From assembly GCA_039105265.1 (NCBI GenBank), contig JAPFFF010000006.1, positions 3,658,001 through 3,722,000 of the forward strand: 64,000 bases of DNA, given 5' to 3'. Below, one piece after another: positions 1-9,684 of this stretch; position 1 is the stretch's first letter; every line of letters begins with the position of its first letter. Below the pieces are notes generated by a model, which made no database searches, was not told where the DNA came from, and worked only from the letters and a program-made list of their open reading frames with translations. Source of the stretch: Tritrichomonas musculus. Taxonomy: Eukaryota; Parabasalia; Tritrichomonadida; Tritrichomonadidae. Both the position numbers and the translations under genes were made by a program.

Positions 1-1480
1 TTGATGATAACGATAGACACATGAAATGCGATTATGATCGATCATCCTCGCAAAGCCTTAAATGCAAATAAGTACTACACATGCCATTTTGTTCCATGTA
101 AAGATGACAATGACATCTAGAATTATGCACAAGAAGAAATCGAATCAGAAACCGAAACTGCTTCTGCAATCACATTATTTGATGAATTGTGTATTTTAGT
201 CGGAAGGTTGAATTTATCACTTGAGGCAACATGATCCTATACAATGTACAAATTTATCAAAAAATGCGTAAATTATGGAATTGTCCTAGATAAAACTTTT
301 AAAAAAGCTGAAGAGCGATTTTCAAGCGAATTCCCACATCCTAGAAGAGATATATTTCAGACATCGCTTTATCACACTTGCAAATGAAATAAATAGGAAA
401 CATATGAAACAATTTTTCCCATGTAAAATACACATCTGTAGCATTAGATGAAGGTTCCACTCTTAAAACACCTTGAATATGTAATACATAATACTAAAGT
501 AAAACTAGGAGAGTTTGTGGCTTCTACTGAAGTTATATCTGGAGGAAAAGTTGAAGATTATATTACTTCAATACCAAAAGGATTATTGCATATTTCAAAA
601 TACTATATCAAACTTTCAACAGTGATCATAGATGGAAACACAGCACAGCTCAAAGCTTTCAAAAAAGAGTTTAAAACAACTCACAAATATCATGGTGATG
701 ATATGATACAGCATTTAAGAGTTGTCCCCTGTATTTGTCTCAGGGTAAACAACTCATATAAATTTGCAGTTCAACATGATCTTAATTTTTCTACTTTGAT
801 CAATCGAATGAGAAAAATTGCAACTTTTATAAAAGAATCAGATTCGGCTTACCATAACTTCTCAACTTTTATAGGCACACGGTGGATATATGTTTATGAC
901 ATATTGATATATTTGGGGAAAAAAACATCGTTGAAATTAACAAATACCTAAAATCTAACAATGAGGATACTATCAGTGAAGAAATGCTTGACTTCGAGGG
1001 CCTGCTTATGATTCTGAAAAAACTTACTCTTATTTTTGAAGATTCAAATCAGCAGCTATCTTCGGCATATAAAATTTTAGAAGCATCTTTAGATGCATTG
1101 AAAGAAGCTTGATCAATTTCGACAAACGGTTCATTTTACAGACAGGTTAGAAGCTATCTAAAAGTTTATATAATTAGTTCTAAAAAAGGAAGTTTACTGC
1201 TTTTTAGTTATATCTTTACACAAGAAGGACTGAAAGACATATCACAAAGGAAGTCTGGACTAAAAAGAAAAAAAGGGAAATTAATTGACTTTGTGCTTCA
1301 TCAAAATCAAAAAGCCAAAGATTCACTCAATTCGCATGCTGATATTGATAAAAATGCTGAAATGGCAAATTTTTTTGAGACAGAAACAGAAGAAGCAGAT
1401 CCAACAGAAACTGTGACAAAATCAGAAGTTAAAGCTTTTTTACAAAGGTCATATTAAAAGGCGCAACAAAGCTTTAAAAA
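1..1480 (+). mobile_element. Decayed hAT-like DNA transposon (transposase remnant)
   Basis: This is a broken transposase-like reading frame that enters from the left edge of the window. The best preserved piece is an open stretch at 448-951. It holds IIDGNTAQLKAF, then about 30 residues later VVPCICLRVNNSYKFAV, which resembles the RNase-H-fold core of hAT-type transposases (a DGA-like strand followed by a C..H-like NL helix). Coding-like sequence continues in other frames before it (about 60-385) and after it (about 905-1455), where helical and acidic residues resemble a hAT C-terminal dimerisation region. Several in-frame stops and at least one frameshift near 930 show that it is dead. No terminal inverted repeats could be fixed because the left end is outside the window. 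The hAT assignment is by motif shape only; another RNase-H-type transposase is possible. Confidence 0.45.
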
Positions 1481-1629
1481 ATCTCTTTAATGCTAGACTG
1501 GTTTATATTAGATTTGGTACAAAGAATGTTGATACTATAACTCAGAATTATTGTGCGTGAAGAAAAATTCTTGAAAATACGTTTTTGTTTGATAATTGTA
1601 ATATGAATTTGGGATTCTCGTTGAATTAA

Positions 1630-2445
1630 CTTTGATAATTAATTACGTTCATCCTGTGAGGTAAAATGAAAATCTTTTGAAATTGCTTTTATAAGTATCT
1701 GTATAAAAAAGTCGTTGGGACTAATATCAGGTGAGTAACGAGGTTGAGAAAGGGGTAGAATGTTGATAGATTCTATTTTTTTTGTTGTTATTTCCGCCTT
1801 ATATGCAAACGAATTTTGATACTTTTTGAAATACATTTCAACATCTGAATATTTTGTTTTAATTAAGGTAATATGTTTGTTGAAAAGTAACTTGCCGTAA
1901 AACTGGCATTTTGTGGTAAAGAATCATATAAAACTAGCCCTGCCATACAAAAAGATGTAAAAGTCCTTTTTTTTGGGTCATAATATGAATACTTTGTTAA
2001 ATTAGGTCGTTCTTCATCATGCTTCCAAATTCCATCTTCTTGATACCACAAAAAAACTAAAATTCATCACATGTTACTGCTTTTAATAATTGATTGAGAG
2101 ATAAAGATACTAATATTGACAAAAGCTTGTTTGCTTCTTCTATGCTTTTCATTTTTTGCTCTTCATTTAAAATGTGCGAGAAACAACTAAATTGAAAAAT
2201 TTTCAAATGCAACTCATTAATTAAAGACATTTCTACCGTATACCTACTAAAATTTTGCATGAAAACAATATATCTGCAAGAGGACGATGAAAATTGTCTT
2301 GTAAAATTTCTCTTCACACGTGGAAAGTCTTTTAAGCTTATACTCCCTTTTTTTAATTGTTCAGACCATTTTAATATCATTGAAATTGATTGAGAATGGG
2401 CCTGATAAGCCACTTCTATTTCTAAGGCAGCCCAAATTAATTACT
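1630..2445 (-). mobile_element. Decayed mariner (Tc1/mariner) transposase
   Basis: Three minus-strand pieces in three frames spell a mariner transposase in order. At 2057-2440 is the N-terminal helix-turn-helix end (ILKWSEQLKKGSISLKDFPR, like the mariner WF.RFKSGD.SLED.PR segment) followed by VTCDEF, the first catalytic Asp region. At 1863-2051 is WYQEDGIWKHDE and then a segment matching mariner KKV.LT.FWD..G.V....LP. At 1639-1836 is QPRYSPDISPNDFF, the C-terminal catalytic motif (family form PPYSPDLSPND). The frame changes between pieces and the weak second catalytic region show that it is inactive. Mariners of this kind are abundant in trichomonad genomes. Terminal inverted repeats were not identified with confidence. 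It lies head to head with the hAT-like remnant. Confidence 0.8.
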
Positions 2446-2579
2446 CCACGACATTTTACATTCATTTTTTTAAAATAATAAGTTGTCAAACATGTATCTA
2501 TAAAAAAAAGACTTTTAAAAAATTACATACAATAGATGATGAAATAAATATTTAAATAAACAAAAATTTAATATTTGTT

Positions 2580-3480
2580 AGACATATTTATTTATGTACA
2601 GTATTTGCGTAATGAACTGAACTACTCTTTTTGGCATTCGTTTACTTTGGATCCAAAATTAAGATGGTACTGATGAATATAAAAAAAACTACTTTAATAT
2701 TTCATGCTACATATTCATATTCAATTTCCCCACTTATTTCTGTTTTTGGAGTTTCAAATACACTACTCATTTTGAATGTAATCTTGAATGGCTTATATTC
2801 ATTCTCATACACAAAATTCTCATTAAATTTGAAGATGCTTTCAAGATTATGGATCTTGTTAAGGCAGCACACAACAACTGGATCATTATTTTTGGTATTT
2901 TTCAACAACTTCAGAATTACTCATTTTAACAAAACAATATTACTATTATATTTATCATTAACATTGTAGCTTATGTCAAGAATTCTCTCAATAAAAATAT
3001 CAAAGAATTGATTCTTAACGTGTTTTTTGACAGTTGGTTATGTTTGATTGTATTTCTTGGTTTTCGTATTTCCAGTAATCCAAAATCGATTTTTAACAGT
3101 TTTCACAATGTATTTGAATTTAGTATCGAAAACTTTTTTCAGAAAATGTCGAGGTTAGAGAATAAATTAACAATTACCGATGATGATAACACATTTTGTG
3201 ATTTAAAAAAATACATTATAATCGTTTCGGGATTATAACAGAAAAATCAATTTTAATAATCTAAAAGTTCTATATGAACTTGGAAAAATCCAATTTGATA
3301 ATGGAAAGTATAACCATATTTTATTGAAAATAGAATTGCCAGAACAAAGCTATGATTCAGATTTTTTTAATATTATAAATATAAATATATATATATTTAT
3401 ATATTTATGTAATAAAGGGCAATTACATAATATTAATGCATTATTTTTGGTTGGAAATAAAATATGCTTGTTTTAAAAAA
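2580..3480. pseudogene. Decayed coding-like fragments, family not recognised
   Basis: Short open stretches occur on both strands with no intact gene. A minus-strand stretch at 2702-2908 has balanced, protein-like composition (FETPKTEISGEIEYEYVA near its end). A plus-strand stretch near 3243-3370 reads NLKVLYELGKIQFDNGKY before running into AT-rich sequence. Neither has a clean start or stop context, and the surrounding frames are interrupted. They look like remnants of degraded genes or elements next to the transposon copies. No function is proposed. Confidence 0.3.
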
Positions 3481-3718
3481 TTAAGAACACGCATACAAAA
3501 AATTATTATATTTCAATTTATTTTTGGTCATATAATTTTTAAAACTTAGAATCATTTCATTTCATTCTTGGCCAAAAATTATAATGCCAAATTTAAACAT
3601 TAAATTTTATACAGGTATATTGATTTAATTCATTTAGAAAAACTTTGAAAAAAATGATGTTATAGTTATTCTTATTATTATTTAGCTGATTCAATGATCG
3701 TACTCGTGTAAAATTGAC

Positions 3719-3824
3719 TTAAAATGAATGAAACTTCTCTAAAAAACAGTTGAATTATCAGCTAATCAAATTGTATATGAATCTATACATTAAAATGAAT
3801 GAAACTTCTCTAAAAAACAGTTGA
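3719..3824 (+). repeat. Pair of 35-bp direct repeats
   Basis: The same 35 bases, starting TTAAAATGAATGAAAC and ending AACAGTTGA, occur at 3719-3753 and 3790-3824, with a period of 71 bases. The two copies are identical by eye. They lie just left of a short inverted repeat in an otherwise gene-free stretch. Confidence 0.85.
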
Positions 3825-3831
3825 CATCTTT

Positions 3832-3935
3832 GTTTGACTGTCCAAACGAATTTCCATTGAAAAAGTTATAAAACTATCCCTGTCCTCTTTCATTTTTAGA
3901 CAGGACAGTCCAAAATTGAGAGTGGACAGTCAAAC
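3832..3935. repeat. Inverted repeat with perfect 13-bp arms (MITE-like)
   Basis: GTTTGACTGTCCA at 3832-3844 is matched by its exact reverse complement at 3923-3935. Inside is a smaller pair, TGTCCT at 3881-3886 and AGGACA at 3902-3907. The 104-bp unit could be a tiny foldback element or the core of a decayed MITE. No flanking target-site duplication was identified. Confidence 0.6.
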
Positions 3936-3949
3936 CTAGGTTGATCTCA

Positions 3950-5050
3950 CTTAAAAAAATAATCAACAAATAGATGAAATGATTCATTCAAAAAGTCATC
4001 ATATTATCAAAGACAAAATTGATTTAAGAACCAGAGGACCTGATGAAGTAGAAACATTTTATGATTGGAATAAAATATAAAATAGAAAGTTATAATGATA
4101 TGAATCTTGATCTAGAACAACTTCCATATTTTTCAAAAATAGTTGATGAGATTGAAAAGGACACAGAGTTTATTACTTCTAACATTGATAATGATGAGTT
4201 TTTAAATTATGTTTCTTTTCTGAAAAAGTAAGATGAAACAACTAATACAAACAATGAAAGTCAATCAAAATCAATTCAAGAAAAAAACAATTTCAAAACC
4301 AAGTTTTAAACACGTTATTGTTAATTATGAACGTATTATTGAATTAGAAGAAACAAATGCTACAATAAACAAAGATTTTCTGGATTTGAATTTATTCTTT
4401 CTACTTAAAGTCAAATAAAAAGACCAAAATTAATATATCGTGAATTGATAGAAAAATGCCGGGATCAAAATAGAATTTAAATTCCGAATCAATTTTGTCT
4501 AAAGATTGCCAATTTCTAGGATTTTGGCAAGAAGGAATCATAATAACTGTTGCAGCTTCATATCACAAACATACAATTTCAATTATTTTTAAATTCTGAT
4601 AGAAATGACGATAAAAATGACAAGTCTACAAAAACATTTAGAAAAATCAATTAGATTAGGCTACAATTTGCCATTTTTAACACTAGCAAGAGTTCTCTAT
4701 GCTATTCTCAATGAAGATGATTTAGCATTTAAAGCAGCCTGAAAAAGTACTCCAAATGCTTACTTGGTCATTTTATTCCAAAAAGAATTGAAATTAGGAA
4801 AAATCATCAAGAAGGAGTTAAACTGATGGTTGGGAGTAAAGCATGACTATTATAAACGTTTTGCCAATGATATTTCAATATCATTAAATAAAGACGATAA
4901 TAAAATTGAAACATTTGAAAAATTTTGTTCTAATATCAGCATCGATGCTAAATATCTGAACTCATCTTCATAATATTATAAAAACAGTTTCATATTAGCA
5001 GAAAGAAATACATTTTCTAAAATTTATTCAACCTTTTTTAAAACATATGA
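3950..5050 (+). pseudogene. Decayed plus-strand coding-like region, unrecognised
   Basis: Several plus-strand protein-like stretches appear in different frames, interrupted by stops. Near 4090-4232 is an acidic piece ending EFLNYVSFLKK. At 4233-4418 is a 61-codon frame containing IVNYERIIELEETNATIN. Near 4619-4740 is a stretch reading LGYNLPFLTLARVLYAIL, followed in frame after a stop by further protein-like sequence to about 4970. This pattern is expected of a dead gene of roughly 1 kb. I do not recognise the family. Confidence 0.35.
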
Positions 5051-5062
5051 GCTCAAATCAAG

Positions 5063-5118
5063 TTTTTTTTTTTTTTTTTTAACTTTAAAACATCAAAAAT
5101 CATTTTTTTTTTTTTTTT
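5063..5118 (+). repeat. Two poly-T tracts
   Basis: Runs of 18 T (5063-5080) and 16 T (5103-5118) are separated by 22 mixed bases. Similar T runs occur upstream of the next gene (around 5264-5300 and 5360) and elsewhere in intergenic DNA of this window. Confidence 0.9.
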
Positions 5119-5366
5119 ACTGACTTCATAATTCTTTTTAAAACTTTGAATAAAATTGATAGTTGGGCAATTGAAATGAAGTATTCAAAAAATATTAAAA
5201 TTTGACAAAACTAATACCTTTGATAAACAGAGAACTTACAAGTAAATAAACCATTTCATTGCTTTTTTTTGTAAAAAATTTGTTTTTTTTTTTTCCTTCT
5301 CAATTAAAAATGATTGTCCAAATTTCAATCAACTTTTATTTTTGTTAAGAAACATTTATTTTTTTT

Positions 5367-5376
5367 TCATATCACT
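5367..5376 (+). promoter_or_regulatory. Initiator-like motifs for the EF-hand gene
   Basis: Two overlapping matches to the trichomonad initiator TCA(+1)YW occur: TCATA at 5367-5371 and TCACT at 5372-5376. They place transcription starts 15 or 10 bases before the ATG at 5384, in the usual range for trichomonad 5' leaders. A T-rich tract precedes them. Confidence 0.6.
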
Positions 5377-5383
5377 ATAAAAA

Positions 5384-5842
5384 ATGGCATTCAACCTGAA
5401 ATATGTTAAAAGTGATGTTGATTTAGATCAACTCTTGGCTCAATTTGATCTTAATGGCGATGGCGTTCTTGAAGAATATGAAATGGGAAATTTATGTCAA
5501 GCTTGTGGACTGCCTCGTTCTTATGCTCGCCTTAATCAACTTCTTGGTAAAACATATGATGGATCTGAAGTTTTTAAATTTAAGAAATTTATCAAATACT
5601 TGGAAGATGCTCAAAATGATTATCCTGATTTTCTCCGAAAACTTTTTAAGAGTTTGGATAATGATAAAAATAAATGCTTGACTTACGATGAAATTGGAAA
5701 TCTATGTGCAATCCTTGGAATCAGCATACCACTTGATCAATTATTCATGATAATGGCTAAATATGATACAAATAATTCGAGAGCTCTTGAAATGGAAGAA
5801 TTTGTTCGATTTTTCATTGATCTCCAAAACTGCTTGGTTTAA
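5384..5842 (+). CDS. Calmodulin/centrin-like EF-hand calcium-binding protein
   Basis: This 152-residue protein consists almost entirely of EF-hands. Canonical-looking loops are DLNGDGVLEEYE at about residues 22-33 (full D.N.DG.....E pattern), DNDKNKCLTYDE at about 92-103 (Gly at position 6 replaced) and DTNNSRALEMEE at about 128-139 (also lacking the Gly). The expected second hand near residues 58-70 is degenerate. The first loop should bind Ca2+ well; the others are less certain. The length suits a four-hand calmodulin or centrin relative, but it lacks the basic N-terminal tail of centrin and is too diverged to name. The ATG follows two initiator-like motifs, and the stop is in the context TAAA, the trichomonad polyadenylation-type signal. 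The gene heads a same-strand series that includes an IQ/Sfi1-like protein, a possible partner class, though this is only suggestive. Confidence 0.9.
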   Translation: MAFNLKYVKSDVDLDQLLAQFDLNGDGVLEEYEMGNLCQACGLPRSYARLNQLLGKTYDGSEVFKFKKFIKYLEDAQNDYPDFLRKLFKSLDNDKNKCLTYDEIGNLCAILGISIPLDQLFMIMAKYDTNNSRALEMEEFVRFFIDLQNCLV

Positions 5843-6507
5843 ACTATATGGATAATCTTTCTAATATTACTTAAAATAAATTTACCTTTCATTGAAAAAG
5901 TTTCTCTTTTTAATTCTATTTTAATCGTTCCATTGAAAAAGTTTTTTGATGTAATTGATTTCCAATTGATTTCGTTTATCAATTACTGTTTACAAATGGT
6001 ATTTTTATGATATGAACCAATGAAAATACTTTTCTTCTTTCAAATTGGATTTTTTAGACTGATTCATTTGGAATTGAAAACATTTAATATTTTTCATGAA
6101 TGATATAATAAATTTGACTTTTGATGCACTTTTATTATAATTTACAAAATAAAGATAGCTTTATTTGGGAAAATATTTTAATTGAAATTTGGCATTGATT
6201 CATTTTTTTCATTTTATATTTTAAAATGTAATGATTTTGCATTCTTTTAAATTATTAATATCATTTTTTATATTGATTTTATATACAAATTTTAATATAA
6301 TTGCATTTTTTTATCTTAAAAAAGTTTATTGAATAAAATATACCATTTATCTCGATACCTAATTGTTAGAATGCATATTTTTTTCAATAATTAAATATTT
6401 AATTAAATATATATATTGATTATTATATTTTAATTTTTAATGAATGTAGATTACGAATTTGTTTAAATTTTTTTTTTGTGCACGTTTATATTTCAAATAG
6501 TTATAAA
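5843..6507. other. AT-rich intergenic region with ATTGAAAAAGTT motifs
   Basis: No gene is seen. The stretch is very AT-rich and contains the 12-mer ATTGAAAAAGTT twice, at 5891-5902 and 5932-5943, just after the EF-hand gene. The same 12-mer recurs at 3856-3867 and 11547-11558. The 3' part is low-complexity A/T sequence leading into the next start codon. Confidence 0.6.
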
Positions 6508-7794
6508 ATGTCTATCGAAAATATCAATTTCCGTATTAAAAATATTGAAAATATTACCTCGTTTCTAATGGGCATTGTCCAAATGCCTTTTACAGACATG
6601 TCATCTTATTTTTTAAAATCTGAAAACATTTCTTCTCTTCAGAATTCAATTTTTTCTCTTCAAAAAGAGGTTAATAATTTTAAAAAATTATTAACAGATA
6701 TCCAATCACAGCAAAAAGAACAACAATTGAATTTACTAAAAGAAAAAAATGGTGAATTTGTTAATCTCCAAAATAAATTATCAGAATCCGAAAAAATTAT
6801 TTCTAAGACAAGATTAGAAATTGCAGAACTCACGAAATCAATATCAATGAAAGAAGCGCAAAATGCACTTCTTACAGCAGAAAATCTCACTTTGAAAAAT
6901 AATAGCAAAAATGGTTCTATGAAAAAACAAATTGATGATTTATCTATATTAAATTCCAACAATAAAATTGAGGAAGAGCTCAAAAAAACAAAGAAAGCTA
7001 ATACCGAACTTCAAAACACTATTTATCAGCTTAAGCGTGATCTTGAACAAGCAAAAGCAGCTCCTCGCAAATATAATGAATTAAATAATCAGGATACACC
7101 AACCAAAAAAATTCTAAAACTGAGCTCTGAAATTGATGAAAAAGATAAACTTTACAGGCAAGCCCAATATACCATTAGTGAATTACAACAGAAAATAGCA
7201 AAATCAGAAATGGATTCAATTAAAAACGACGACAAGCAAATAAAAAAAAATAAAAAAATAATGAATATAATTAGAGATCATGCATCAAATTTTGAAAGGA
7301 CAATTGCATCGAAAAACAATCTTTTTAATGATAAAATAGGAAATCTTAACAAACAACTTTTGAATATTAAAGCAAAACTGATGTTTAATAAAGATTTAAA
7401 GAAAGAAAATCGTAATCTTTTAGATCAGATTGAATCAGCAAAGCAACTTCTAGAATTTGCAATGCAATCAATGGCAAATCTTGCAGGTGTATCTGAAGAA
7501 AACGTCCCAAGTTCATACGATGTTCTCCAAAATTCAGAAATGCTTAGCATATATTTATCTGATCTCCAAGCAAAAGTTGTTGAAAAAAGTATTATAGAAG
7601 CTGAGGTTAAGCCCAAAACGACCAAAAGGCAACAGCTCAATACGACAATTGACACAATGAATGATCTAATGAGCATAATGACACAGCAAATGCAAAATGA
7701 ACATGAAATGCTGATGAGCCAAATTTCTGATGATAAAGAACTTCCTTCATTCAGAAAAACTGTTATGTATCAATCGCCTTATGACGGGAAATAA
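6508..7794 (+). CDS. Coiled-coil protein of unknown function
   Basis: The first ATG in frame is at 6508 (reading MSIENINFR), giving 428 residues. The frame is open further upstream to a GTG at 6478, but an ATG start is preferred for a eukaryote. Residues about 40-330 are rich in Glu, Lys, Gln and Leu with heptad-like spacing (LTKSISMKEAQ, ELQNTIYQLKRDLEQAK, ISELQQKIAKSE), so a long coiled coil is predicted. The C-terminal quarter is less charged and ends in a Met/Gln-rich helix and a short tail. There is no signal peptide or membrane segment. It probably has a structural or cytoskeletal role, as many trichomonad coiled-coil proteins do, but no orthologue is recognised. Confidence 0.8.
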   Translation: MSIENINFRIKNIENITSFLMGIVQMPFTDMSSYFLKSENISSLQNSIFSLQKEVNNFKKLLTDIQSQQKEQQLNLLKEKNGEFVNLQNKLSESEKIISKTRLEIAELTKSISMKEAQNALLTAENLTLKNNSKNGSMKKQIDDLSILNSNNKIEEELKKTKKANTELQNTIYQLKRDLEQAKAAPRKYNELNNQDTPTKKILKLSSEIDEKDKLYRQAQYTISELQQKIAKSEMDSIKNDDKQIKKNKKIMNIIRDHASNFERTIASKNNLFNDKIGNLNKQLLNIKAKLMFNKDLKKENRNLLDQIESAKQLLEFAMQSMANLAGVSEENVPSSYDVLQNSEMLSIYLSDLQAKVVEKSIIEAEVKPKTTKRQQLNTTIDTMNDLMSIMTQQMQNEHEMLMSQISDDKELPSFRKTVMYQSPYDGK

Positions 7795-7873
7795 CAAAAT
7801 TTTTATGTTTACTGATAAATGAAATAACTAAAAATGCATGTGCGGTAATAAAACTCTTTTTAAACCAAGATTG

Positions 7874-7893
7874 TTAATTAATTAATTAATTAA
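7874..7893 (+). repeat. (TTAA)5 microsatellite
   Basis: Five uninterrupted TTAA units lie in the gap between two coiled-coil genes, immediately left of the G-run inverted repeat. Confidence 0.9.
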
Positions 7894-7910
7894 TGTTGTA
7901 AAGTAAAGTT

Positions 7911-8200
7911 CAAAACCCCCTAACGATAAAAAAACCCCCTAACTTTTTTAAAATTTGAGAGAAAACTTTTTATAGATCAATAAATATTCATTCATTTTAA
8001 TATATTTAATAATGTATTCAATATTATTTATGTATTATAATTTAGAAGCCCTGATTTTAACTTTACAAAAACCCCTAACTTTTTTCCATATTTAAATTTA
8101 AATTCAAAAGAAAGTACTTTTTGCCATCAAAAAAGGCTAATTTGAGAGGGAAAAATGGTCAAAAAAAGTTAGGGGGTTGTTGAAAAAGTTAGGGGGTTTA
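7911..8200. repeat. Inverted repeat with doubled CCCCCTAAC / GTTAGGGGG blocks
   Basis: The left arm carries AACCCCCTAAC twice (about 7914-7924 and 7933-7943). The right arm carries GTTAGGGGGTT twice in reverse orientation (about 8168-8178 and 8188-8198). Each pair is spaced about 20 bases, and an extra copy with one C fewer lies at about 8070-8079. The arms align over about 40 bases with few mismatches and enclose roughly 220 bases of AT-rich DNA. The layout fits a short foldback or MITE-type element, or a paired protein-binding site. The G runs stand out sharply in this AT-rich sequence. No clear target-site duplication was seen. Confidence 0.75.
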
Positions 8201-8372
8201 TTCCTTCTCTTTAAAATGAATTTAAATTAATTTGCAAAAACATTTTACAACATTCAATTTTCTGAAAGCACATATAATTATTTCAATTCAAAAAATTAAA
8301 TAAAAGTCAACAACAAATAGCTTTCAAATATTTGAAAAATTTTACATTTGGCAAAATATTATAATTGTCAAG

Positions 8373-9419
8373 ATGGATGGGAATAGCGAAGAAGAAGAAT
8401 TTTCTTTTAGTTCATACGTTAAAAGGGTACCTATCAAAAAAGCTTCAATCAAGGGTAAAAAACAAGCCAAAAAAGATGCAAAACCAGAATCGGAAACTTC
8501 CACCAATTCAGAGAATTCCGATGACGATGATGAAGTAGACCGATCTGATGAAATCGTTTCATTTGTTAATAAACCCAAAAATTCTTCAAAAAGAAGAAAA
8601 TTGCCAAGTAGCGATGCAGATGGCCCATCTCTTAGTCAGCAAATAAAAATCCCTGAAATAGATCAAAAAACAATTGAATTAATAGTTTTAAACGAATATG
8701 GGAAAATTGAAAATCCTGAAATAATCAAAATAGATGAAGATAATTTAGAAGAGCTTATTAAAGAATATGAATTAACACAAGAAGAAAAGGATAAAATAAA
8801 AAATGAAGTTGAAAACATGATTTCAAGAGATGATAGCCCTAATCCAATTCCAGATTCAGAAATAGAAATACCAAAGGATAAACTTGATGAAATTAACAAA
8901 GATTTTGAAAAAAAGAAAAAAGAAATTGAAAAAGAAATTCAACAAAAAAGAGAAGAGCAAGAACAAATAAATACACAATTAAAGTCTTTATTTGACGACG
9001 TTCTTAAAGCTAAAGATGATCTAAAAGACGAAAAGAAAACCCAAATACAAGAAATTGAAAAAAAGAATCAAGAAACTCGTAATGAAATTAGTAAAATTGA
9101 TGAGCAGCTTTCAAATGCAAATGAGCATTTCAACGAACTCAAGGAATATGAATCAGTGGATATTTCAGATATACAAACTCAGATTGCCGATATGGAAAAC
9201 GTAGCCAATGATAAACTTAATAAAGAAAGAGAATATTTACATAAAACAAATTCAAAAATTTTCGATTTAATTGATGATGTGTGGAGCTTGTTTGATAAGG
9301 CCGAAATTAGAGACACTGGAATTGAAAAGCCAAGCCTTTCAGAAGGTAAAGAACCCATTGATATATTAAAAGATATAAAAGATGCAACAGAGAGAGCTTT
9401 AGATTCTCTTCTCAAGTAA
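8373..9419 (+). CDS. Charged, probably nuclear, coiled-coil protein
   Basis: This 348-residue protein is not recognised by family. The N-terminal 90 residues are disordered and charged: an acidic start (SEEEEFSF), basic clusters that could serve as nuclear localisation signals (IKKASIKGKKQAKKDAK at about 21-38; SSKRRKLP at about 70-78) and a CK2-like acidic Ser stretch (NSDDDDEVDRSDE). Residues about 165-300 are Glu/Lys/Gln-rich and predicted to form a coiled coil. The C-terminus (DILKDIKDATERALDSLL) is an amphipathic helix. The ATG at 8373 follows a TCA, but the next bases do not fit the initiator consensus. It resembles the next gene in general make-up (basic-acidic ends around a helical middle), although no sequence repeat is shared. 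Confidence 0.8.
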   Translation: MDGNSEEEEFSFSSYVKRVPIKKASIKGKKQAKKDAKPESETSTNSENSDDDDEVDRSDEIVSFVNKPKNSSKRRKLPSSDADGPSLSQQIKIPEIDQKTIELIVLNEYGKIENPEIIKIDEDNLEELIKEYELTQEEKDKIKNEVENMISRDDSPNPIPDSEIEIPKDKLDEINKDFEKKKKEIEKEIQQKREEQEQINTQLKSLFDDVLKAKDDLKDEKKTQIQEIEKKNQETRNEISKIDEQLSNANEHFNELKEYESVDISDIQTQIADMENVANDKLNKEREYLHKTNSKIFDLIDDVWSLFDKAEIRDTGIEKPSLSEGKEPIDILKDIKDATERALDSLLK

Positions 9420-9684
9420 GTAAAAAAAATTGTTAAAAGAAATCAATATTAACATATTAATTCACATTTATTCTAATCGTATATATCATATAGATTTTTT
9501 TTTTAAATTACTAAATGCAATGCGAAATTAGCAACTTCAGGTCATATAAAATAGAATATACATGCTTATTCCATTTTTAAAAATGATGCATTTTTATGAA
9601 AAGTGAAATGAAATAGTATGGTTAAATTGACCTTAAATCATTACCAATTGAATTCTTACAATAAGAATTTAAAACTAAAATCTA

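Noticed and set aside
3243-3370. Resemblance of a short stretch (NLKVLYELGKIQFDNGKY) to translation factor eIF3e
   Set aside because: The match is a few residues over one helix in a decayed region, with no other eIF3e motif nearby; too weak to call.
6478-6507. GTG-initiated extension of the coiled-coil gene
   Set aside because: An in-frame ATG is present at 6508; non-ATG starts are not expected here.
7911-8200. GTTAGGGGG blocks as interstitial telomere repeats
   Set aside because: Only five blocks in a symmetrical inverted layout and not in tandem; a foldback element fits better.
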